Shown here piece by piece: positions 41,109-46,790 of a DNA stretch of 46,790 nucleotides (its first letter is position 1; each line of letters opens with the position of its first letter). The notes under the pieces were generated by a model. That model did no database searches and was not told the DNA's origin. It saw only the letters and a program-made list of their open reading frames with translations. Source of the DNA: Burkholderiales bacterium. Lineage in GTDB: Bacteria > Pseudomonadota > Gammaproteobacteria > Burkholderiales > Burkholderiaceae_C. The position numbers and the translations under genes were made by a program. The stretch covers positions 1 through 46,790 of the forward strand of contig JAGWTU010000040.1 of the NCBI GenBank assembly GCA_028868825.1, written 5' to 3'.

Positions 41109-42790
41109 GGGCCGAAATGGTAGCGCAGCGTCGCCGGCGCGCCGGTGCCGATCTGCACCGTCGCGGTGTAGGCCGGGGCAACGCCGTTGCGCAGCGTGAT
41201 GCGGTGTTCGCCTTCGGTCAGCGTGAGCTGCGTCATCGGCGGCGTGGTGCCGATCGGCGCACCGTCGACCTCGACCTGGCCCCAGGGGCTGATCGCCAGC
41301 CGCAGCACGCCCGTGGCCAGCGGGGCCTGCAAGCCGGCCGCGGTGCGGCGGGCCGTGGCTGCCGTGGCGCGGGCCGGACTGCGCGTCGGCGGCCGCGCCG
41401 AGCCGTGCGGCGACAGCGCGGTGAACGCGGCGGGCGCGGCCGACGGCGTCGGGGCGGCCTCGGCCGCGGCACCGGCATCCTTCGCCTGCGCGACGGGCGC
41501 GGCCGCCGGTCGCGAGCGATCCGGGGCGGCGGCGCCGGCCGCGGTCGACAACTTCGCCGGTGCCGGTGTCGCGTTCGTCTCGGCCGCCTTCGCGTCGGGC
41601 GTCTGCCCCAGCGCATGCCAGGCCAGACCGGCCGCGGTGGCCAGCGCCAGGGTGCCCGCCGCGGCGACGGTGATCCAGCGCTGCCGGCGGCCCGCCGCCG
41701 CGCCCGGCGCGCCGGCATCGGCCGCCAGCGCCGGTGAGGTCCCGGTGGCATCGGCCGAAGGGTGCTGGCTCATCCAGCGCCGCAGGTCGGCGGCGAATTC
41801 GGCCGCCGAGGCATGGCGGTCGGCGGCGTTGGGCGCCATGGCCTTGGCGGCGATCAGCGCCAGTCGTCGCGGCACCTCGGGGTTGACCTCGTCGGCCAGC
41901 GGCGGCGGCTCGTGCAGGATGGCCTGGGCGATCTGGCCGACGCGGTCGCCGGCGTAGGCCCGGCGCAGCGCCAGCAGTTCGTAGAACACGACGCCCAGGG
42001 CGTGGACATCGGTGCGCGCATCGACCGGGCCGCCCGCGAGCTGCTCGGGCGCGAGGTAATGCGGCGACCCCGCGATGGCGTCGTCGAGCGCCGGCAGCGC
42101 CGTGCCGTGGGCGACGCGGGCGATGCCGAAATCGAGCAGCTTGGGCTTGTCGCGCGGATTGAGGAAGATGTTCGCGGGCTTGATGTCGCAGTGCACGACG
42201 CCATGCTCGTGCGCGTAGGCCAGCGCGTCGGCCAGGCGCCGCACCAGCCGCGCCGCCTGCGCGGCGCTCGGGCGCCAGCCCTCGGCCAGACGCTGGCGCA
42301 GGTCGCAGCCGTGCAGCCGCTCCATCGCGATGTAGACGCCATGCGCCGACAGCCCGGCGTCGTGGACGGTGACGATGTTGGGATGCGAGAGCCCGGCCGC
42401 GGCGCGCGCCTCGTTGAGGAACAGGCGGTCCAGGGAGATGCGCGACGGCATGTCGACGTCGAACTGCAGCGTCTTCACCGCGACGGTGCGCGACAGCAGC
42501 GGGTCCCAGGCCTCGTAGACCTGGCCCAGCCCGCCTTCGCCGATCAGGCCCTTGAGCGCGTAACGGCCGATGTGCGAGATCGTCGGCCGGCGTTCGACCT
42601 CGGATTCGAGCCCGGGGGCCTGCGGCAGGCTGTCGAGGTCGCTGGGCGGGCCGTCGACGACCAGGTCCAGACCCGGATGGATCCGCCGCGCGAGCTCGTC
42701 GAGTGCCGGCTGCGGCGTCGCGACCGTGGACGCAAATTCACTCGCAGCTGCATCGCCCGCGACCTGGCTTCGGAACAGTTTTTGATCCAC
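41105..42790 (-). CDS. Membrane Ser/Thr protein kinase, non-RD type, with PEGA-like domain
   Basis: 561 residues from GTG 42790. The kinase domain (about 76-345) has a glycine loop GEGGLGQV, catalytic Lys106 (VAVK), HCDIKPANIF (His200-Cys201-Asp202) and Asp220-Phe-Gly. Cys replaces the usual Arg before the catalytic Asp, so it is a non-RD kinase that may not need activation-loop phosphorylation. A membrane helix (about 371-391, WITVAAAGTLALATAAGLAW) and an Ala/Pro-rich stretch lead to a C-terminal periplasmic PEGA-like domain (VEVDGAPIGTTPP, LTEGEHRITLRNG). It is coupled to the TssQ-like gene and lies upstream of ybgC-tolQRA on the same strand. Targets are unknown. Confidence 0.9.
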   Translation of the reverse strand: MDQKLFRSQVAGDAAASEFASTVATPQPALDELARRIHPGLDLVVDGPPSDLDSLPQAPGLESEVERRPTISHIGRYALKGLIGEGGLGQVYEAWDPLLSRTVAVKTLQFDVDMPSRISLDRLFLNEARAAAGLSHPNIVTVHDAGLSAHGVYIAMERLHGCDLRQRLAEGWRPSAAQAARLVRRLADALAYAHEHGVVHCDIKPANIFLNPRDKPKLLDFGIARVAHGTALPALDDAIAGSPHYLAPEQLAGGPVDARTDVHALGVVFYELLALRRAYAGDRVGQIAQAILHEPPPLADEVNPEVPRRLALIAAKAMAPNAADRHASAAEFAADLRRWMSQHPSADATGTSPALAADAGAPGAAAGRRQRWITVAAAGTLALATAAGLAWHALGQTPDAKAAETNATPAPAKLSTAAGAAAPDRSRPAAAPVAQAKDAGAAAEAAPTPSAAPAAFTALSPHGSARPPTRSPARATAATARRTAAGLQAPLATGVLRLAISPWGQVEVDGAPIGTTPPMTQLTLTEGEHRITLRNGVAPAYTATVQIGTGAPATLRYHFGP

Positions 42791-42874
42791 GGTCGGAGCT
42801 TACGTGCGCCCGGCGTCGATGTCCCTAACAAAAGCCCCAGGAATGCCGCCGATTAACCGCTTGTCACCGAACTT

Positions 42875-44074
42875 TCAGCATCGCAGTGCGCGCGCCATGC
42901 GCTCCACTGCCGACTCGAGTTCGGTCATCGAATTGGCGAATGACAGGCGCGCGAAGCGTTCGGCCTGTGCGGGGCCGAAATCGCGCCCCGGCGTCAGCGC
43001 GACATGGGCGCTGCGCATCAGCTCGAAGCAGAAGTCCCAGCTGCTCGCGGCATGCGCGCTGCAATCGAACCAGGCGTAGAAAGCGCCGTCGGGCGCCACC
43101 GGCACCGGCAGCCCCAGGCGCTGCAGCGCCGGCACGATGAAGTCGCGCCGGCGCTTGAACTCCGCGCGGCGGCGTTCGTATTCCGCGATCGACTCGGGTT
43201 CGAAGCAGGCCAACGCCGCATGCTGGGCGATCGTGCTCGGGCAGATGTAGAGGTTCTGCGCCAGCTTCTCGACCGCGGGGACGAGTTCGGCTGGCAGCAC
43301 CAGCCAACCCAGGCGCCAGCCGGTCATGCCGAAGTACTTGCTGAAGCTGTTGACGCTGACAACGCTCTCGGCCAGACCGTCGCCGAGTTCGAGCGCGCTG
43401 TGGCCGTAGGCCTCGTCGTAGCTCAGGCCGAGGTAGATCTCGTCGACGATCGTCACGCCGCCGCGATCGCGCACCGTGCGCGCCATCGCCGCCATCTCGT
43501 CACGGGCGATCGACGTGCCGGTCGGGTTGCTCGGTGACGCCAGCAGCACGCCGCGCGTGGCGGCGGTCCAATGCGCCGCAACCGAGGCGGCGTCGAGCTG
43601 GTAGCGCGCCGCGGCCGAGGTCGGCAGCAGCCGCGGCGTCGCGCCGGCGGCGCTGACGAAATGGCGGTTGCAGGGGTAGCTGGGGTCGGGCATCAGCACC
43701 TCGTCGCCGGCCTCGAACAGCGCCAACGTGAGCAGCTGCAACGCGGCCGAGGCGCCGGCGGTGACGACGATGCGCGCCGGATCGACGGTGACGCCATGGC
43801 GCTGGCTGTACCAGGCGGCGATGCGCTCGCGCAGCGCCGGTAGTCCCGTGGCTGCCGTGTAGCGCGTATGACCCGCGACTATGCATTGCGCGGCCGCGCG
43901 CTGCACCGCCGCCGCGGCGCCGAAGTCGGGCTCGCCGATGTTCAGGTAGATCATCGGCTCGCCGCCGCGCGCCGGGTCGCAGGCGGGGCTGTGCGCGATG
44001 GCCTCGGCGGCCTTCGCGCATTCCATGACGTAGAACGGTTCGATCCGTTCGAGCCGGCGCGCGGTGCGGAGCAT
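42875..44074 (-). CDS. Class I PLP aminotransferase
   Basis: 399 residues from the ATG at 44074. It has the AspC/AlaA-type fold: NIGEPDFGAAA, GHTRYTAATGLPALRERIA, VTAGASAALQLLTLALF, PSNPTGTSI, IVDEIYLGLSYDE and the PLP-Lys motif NSFSKYFGMTGWRLGW, with the carboxylate-binding Arg in RFARLSFANS. Such a gene often follows nusB in Burkholderiales. The substrate is not determined. It is 14 bp from nusB and could be part of the rib-nusB operon. Confidence 0.92.
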   Translation of the reverse strand: MLRTARRLERIEPFYVMECAKAAEAIAHSPACDPARGGEPMIYLNIGEPDFGAAAAVQRAAAQCIVAGHTRYTAATGLPALRERIAAWYSQRHGVTVDPARIVVTAGASAALQLLTLALFEAGDEVLMPDPSYPCNRHFVSAAGATPRLLPTSAAARYQLDAASVAAHWTAATRGVLLASPSNPTGTSIARDEMAAMARTVRDRGGVTIVDEIYLGLSYDEAYGHSALELGDGLAESVVSVNSFSKYFGMTGWRLGWLVLPAELVPAVEKLAQNLYICPSTIAQHAALACFEPESIAEYERRRAEFKRRRDFIVPALQRLGLPVPVAPDGAFYAWFDCSAHAASSWDFCFELMRSAHVALTPGRDFGPAQAERFARLSFANSMTELESAVERMARALRC

Positions 44075-44088
44075 CGGGGGACGACGGA

Positions 44089-44592
44089 CTAGGGGCGGGA
44101 CGCGGGCGCCGGTCGGGCCTTGGCCTCGTTCGGACGCAGGTCGGCGGCGCAGCGGTCGAGCACGCCGTTGACGTACTTGTGACCGTCGGTGCCGCCGTAG
44201 CTCTTGGCCAGTTCGACCGCCTCGTTGATCGCCACGCGGTACGGGATCTCGATGCAGTTGATCAGCTCGTAGGCGCCGATCATCAGCACCGCGTGCTCGA
44301 TCGGCGAGAGCATCGAGGTCTTGCGGTCGACATGGCGCGCCAGCGCGGCGTCCAGCGCCGCCACCTGCTCGATGCAGCCGTGCAGCAGGGCGTCGAAATG
44401 CGCGCGGTCGCATTTGTCGAAACCGTCCTGCTCGCGCACATCGGCCTCGGCCGCGGCGGCGTCGCCGCCGGCGATGAGCCAGCGGTACAGGCCCTGGAGC
44501 GCGAATTCACGCGAGCGACGTCGGGCCGATTTCGGCGCCGCGCGCTTCTTCGCCGGCGCGGCGGGTGGTGGTTTCGCGGCGGAATCGCTCAT
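44089..44592 (-). CDS. nusB: Transcription antitermination factor NusB
   Basis: 167 residues from the ATG at 44592. The N-terminal extension is Lys/Ala/Pro-rich (about 1-25), then the all-helical NusB fold: RRRSREFALQGLYRWLIAG, VDRKTSMLSPIEHAVLMIGA and IPYRVAINEAVELAKSYGG, and the signature HKYVNGVLDRCAADLRP. NusB binds boxA RNA with NusE for rRNA antitermination. It lies 34 bp after ribH, a frequent bacterial pairing. It may be co-transcribed with the rib genes. Confidence 0.96.
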   Translation of the reverse strand: MSDSAAKPPPAAPAKKRAAPKSARRRSREFALQGLYRWLIAGGDAAAAEADVREQDGFDKCDRAHFDALLHGCIEQVAALDAALARHVDRKTSMLSPIEHAVLMIGAYELINCIEIPYRVAINEAVELAKSYGGTDGHKYVNGVLDRCAADLRPNEAKARPAPASRP

Positions 44593-44626
44593 GGCATCGC
44601 CTCGCGCGCGGCGCGTTCCGACGTGG

Positions 44627-45091
44627 TCATGCCAGGTCTTCCAGCAGATTCGCCATCTCGACGGCGACGCGTGCGGCGTCGCGGCCCTTGTCCTCGGCGC
44701 GCGCCCAGGCCTGGGCCTCGTTCTCGACGGTGAGGATGGCGTTGGCGATGGGGATCTGGTGGTCGAGCGCGACGCGGCTGACGCCGGCGCCGCTCTCGTT
44801 GGCGACGAGTTCGAAGTGGTAGGTCTCGCCGCGGATCACACAGCCCAGCGCGATCAGCGCGTCGTAGTCGCCGCTGGCGGCGAGTGCCTTGAGCGCCACG
44901 GGGATCTCCAGCGCGCCCGGCACGCTGACATGGCGGATGTCGGACTCGTCGACCTCGAGCCGTTCGAGTTCGGCCAGGCAGGCCTGGACGAGCTTGCCGG
45001 TCAGTGCGTCGTTGAAGCGGGCGCGGACGATGGCGATGCGCAGGCCCTCGCCGATGAGTTCACCGGCGCTGCCCTGGTCGGCGTTTCTCAT
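44627..45091 (-). CDS. ribH: 6,7-dimethyl-8-ribityllumazine synthase
   Basis: 154 residues from the ATG at 45091, overlapping the ribBA stop (ATGA). Lumazine synthase condenses 5-amino-6-ribitylaminouracil with the butanone phosphate made by RibB. Motifs are IVRARFNDALTGKL, VPGALEIPVALKALA, ALGCVIRGETYHFE with the catalytic His, and PIANAILTVENEAQAWAR. The length is normal. It would form the expected icosahedral or decameric cage. It is translationally coupled to ribBA. Confidence 0.96.
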   Translation of the reverse strand: MRNADQGSAGELIGEGLRIAIVRARFNDALTGKLVQACLAELERLEVDESDIRHVSVPGALEIPVALKALAASGDYDALIALGCVIRGETYHFELVANESGAGVSRVALDHQIPIANAILTVENEAQAWARAEDKGRDAARVAVEMANLLEDLA

Positions 45092-46194
45092 GGCTGGTCC
45101 TTCGCGGCGGCGGTGAAGCCGGTGATTTCGAGCCCGTAGCCGGCCATGCTGGGCATGCGCCGCGGGCTGCCCAGCAGGCGCATGCGGTGCACGCCGAGCG
45201 AGCGCAGGATCTGCGCCCCGATGCCGTAGGTGCGCAGGTCGATCTGACCGCGCGGCGCTGCCGCCGCCGCGGGCTGGGGCAGCAGCTGCGACCACAGCGT
45301 GGCCGCATCGCTGCTGCAGTTGAGCAGCACGGCGACGCCGCAGGGGCCTTGCTGGAGTGCCGCCAGCGCCGCCGGCAGCGGCCAGGAATGCCCGCTGCCG
45401 CCGACATCGAGCAGGTCCAGCGCCGTGAACGGTTCGTGCACCCGCACCGGCACCTCGTCGCCGGGCTGCCATTTGCCGCGTGACAGCGCGAGGTGGATGC
45501 CGCCGCCCTTGTCGCGGTAGGTCGTGCAGGTGTAGGGGCCTTGCGGGGTGAGGATCTCGCGGCTGCCGGCGCGCTCGATCAGCGTCTCGTTGCGGCTGCG
45601 GTAACCGATGAGGTCGGCGATGGTGCCGATCTTCAAGCCATGCGTGGCGGCGAAGATCTCGAGGTCGGGCAGGCGCGCCATCGTGCCGTCCTCGTTCATC
45701 ACCTCGCAGATGACGGCCGCGGGCAGCAGGCCGGCCATGCCGGCGAGGTCGCAGCCGGCCTCGGTATGGCCGGCGCGCATCAGCACGCCGCCGTCCTGCG
45801 CCTGCAGCGGGAACACATGGCCGGGCTGGACGAGGTCGGAAGGCCGGGCGTCGCGCGCGACGGCGGCGGCGATCGTGCGCGCGCGGTCGGCGGCCGAGAT
45901 GCCGGTGGTGACGCCGGTGGCGGCCTCGATCGAGACCGTGAACGCGGTGCCGTGGCGCGTGCCGTTGCGCGTGGCCATCGGTGGCAATTGCAGGCGCTCG
46001 CAGCGCTCGCGCGTGAGCGTCAGGCAGATCAGCCCGCGCGCATGGCGGGCCATGAAATTCACGGCCTCGGCGCTGACATGTTCGGCGGCGAGGACGAGGT
46101 CGCCCTCGTTCTCTCGGTCTTCCTCGTCGACGAGGATGACCATGCGGCCGGCCGCCAGTTCGGCGACCAGCTCGGGTACGGGTGCGATCGACAT
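45088..46194 (-). CDS. ribBA: RibBA with active RibB half and degenerate GTP-cyclohydrolase II half
   Basis: 368 residues from the ATG at 46194. The RibB half (about 1-205) is intact, with DEEDRENEGDLV, MATRNGTRHGTAFTV and RAGHTEAGCDLAGMAGL for the metal and ribulose-5-phosphate sites. The C-terminal half resembles RibA, but the zinc-binding Cys motif that normally follows RVHSE is replaced by RVHEPFTALDLLDVGGSGHS, and the GTP-site QEGRG motif is also absent. Only the end (DLRTYGIGAQILRSLGV, MPSMAGYGLEITGF) is well conserved. GTP cyclohydrolase II activity should be absent, so a separate ribA is expected elsewhere, as in other Burkholderiales. It starts 26 bp after ribD. Confidence 0.94.
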   Translation of the reverse strand: MSIAPVPELVAELAAGRMVILVDEEDRENEGDLVLAAEHVSAEAVNFMARHARGLICLTLTRERCERLQLPPMATRNGTRHGTAFTVSIEAATGVTTGISAADRARTIAAAVARDARPSDLVQPGHVFPLQAQDGGVLMRAGHTEAGCDLAGMAGLLPAAVICEVMNEDGTMARLPDLEIFAATHGLKIGTIADLIGYRSRNETLIERAGSREILTPQGPYTCTTYRDKGGGIHLALSRGKWQPGDEVPVRVHEPFTALDLLDVGGSGHSWPLPAALAALQQGPCGVAVLLNCSSDAATLWSQLLPQPAAAAAPRGQIDLRTYGIGAQILRSLGVHRMRLLGSPRRMPSMAGYGLEITGFTAAAKDQP

Positions 46195-46220
46195 GCCCCG
46201 ATTGTAGGTGGCGGGGGTGC

Positions 46221-46790
46221 TCAGCCCTGGAAGTCGGCGCGGCCCGGCGGGCGCAGGCGCAGCCGCAGGTCGTCGCCGACCGTTGCCGTCTCGATCCAGC
46301 GCCAGGCCGGCAGGCCGCCGAGATCGTCGCGCGGCGCCAGCGCCGCCAGCGGCAGGCCGGGTCCGATCAACTTGGGCGCCAGGTAGACGAGCAGTTCGTC
46401 GACCCAGTCGCCGGCGAGCAGCGCCGCGTTCAGCGCCGCGCCGGCCTCGACATGGAGTTCGTTGACGCCGCGCTGCGCCAGCAGCGGCAGCAGCGCGGCG
46501 AGGTCGACGCGGCCGGCGGCGTCGGGCAGCAGCAGCACCTCGGCGCCGGCGGCGGTGAGCGCGGCGCGGCGCGCTGCGTCGTCGACGGCGCCGACGACGA
46601 TGACGCCGCGATCGGGCGGATGCAGCAGCCGGGCCTGGGGCGGCAGGCGCAGGCGGCTGTCGACGACGACGCGCAGCGGCTGCAGCGTGGTCGCAACCTC
46701 GCGCACGTCGAGACGCGGGTCGTCATGCAGCGCCGTGCCGATGCCGGTGAGCACGGCGCCGGCGCGCTTGCGCCAGGCATGGCCGTCGGC
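46221..46790 (-). CDS. ribD: RibD, reductase-domain part (5' end outside window)
   Basis: 190 C-terminal residues are visible and the frame is open to the right edge. This is the reductase half of the bifunctional deaminase-reductase: RAGAVLTGIGTALHDDPRLD, RVVVDSRLRLPP, NELHVEAGAALNAALL (NADPH/ribitylamino substrate site) and KLIGPGLPLAAL. It reduces the deaminated pyrimidine intermediate of riboflavin synthesis. ribBA follows after 26 bp, leaving no space for ribE, which usually lies between them in this group. The deaminase half lies outside the window. Confidence 0.92.
   Translation of the reverse strand, partial: ADGHAWRKRAGAVLTGIGTALHDDPRLDVREVATTLQPLRVVVDSRLRLPPQARLLHPPDRGVIVVGAVDDAARRAALTAAGAEVLLLPDAAGRVDLAALLPLLAQRGVNELHVEAGAALNAALLAGDWVDELLVYLAPKLIGPGLPLAALAPRDDLGGLPAWRWIETATVGDDLRLRLRPPGRADFQG

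Noticed and set aside
40707..42790. Part of a type VI secretion locus
   Set aside because: Only the TssQ-like lipoprotein and kinase are present. No TssB, TssC, Hcp, VgrG, ClpV or membrane-complex gene is in the window.
46195..46220. FMN riboswitch before ribBA
   Set aside because: The gap to ribD is only 26 bp, far too short, and no conserved element is visible.

Overview
The window is about 47 kb of very GC-rich, densely coded bacterial chromosome. The rib-nusB block, ybgC-tolQRA, the TssQ-like lipoprotein next to a kinase and the gene families overall point to a betaproteobacterium of order Burkholderiales. This is inferred from gene content; no rRNA or marker comparison could be run. I see no tRNA, rRNA, CRISPR array, insertion sequence, integrase or prophage gene, so this looks like ordinary chromosome made of functional blocks.

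Layout: (1) 1-3930, envelope-lipid genes: a truncated class III aminotransferase divergent from phosphatidylserine decarboxylase, an LpxH-like phosphoesterase and an OlsB-like N-acyltransferase. (2) 3955-7790, a TonB-dependent receptor divergent from a lipoprotein phosphatase. (3) 7834-14364, an ArsR-type regulator divergent from a complete RND efflux operon (membrane fusion protein, RND pump, small DUF2892 protein, TolC-like channel), with a palindrome inside the predicted pump promoter. (4) 14398-18520, an apparently 5'-truncated secreted-type protein and a subtilisin-like protease, converging on a strong bidirectional terminator. (5) 18807-25927, a complete moxR-DUF58-DUF4381-batA-batB-batC-batD operon on the minus strand with overlapping stop and start codons at most joints. 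(6) 26076-33336, fused 5-oxoprolinase, a DUF1800/DUF1501 export pair and pyroglutamyl peptidase. (7) 33459-35491, a bufferin-type RiPP locus: DUF2282 precursor, MNIO (DUF692) enzyme and DUF2063 partner. (8) 35544-38033, a Fur-like box ahead of a porin-like protein and a histidine-rich DUF4399 protein. (9) 38109-42790, tolA, tolR, tolQ, ybgC, a TssQ-like lipoprotein and a non-RD Ser/Thr kinase, without tolB or pal. (10) 42875-46790, a class I aminotransferase, nusB, ribH, ribBA and the 3' part of ribD.

Most content belongs to known families. The best candidates for new biology are the compact bufferin locus without a DoxX gene, the Fur-box/porin/DUF4399 unit, the aminotransferase-Psd-LpxH-like-OlsB-like lipid cluster, and the ArsR-controlled RND operon whose operator can be placed at base resolution. 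Oddities include a RibBA whose GTP-cyclohydrolase half has lost its zinc cysteines, a rib block without ribE, a tol operon without tolB/pal, and a secreted-type protein whose signal peptide is missing exactly at the tolC stop codon.
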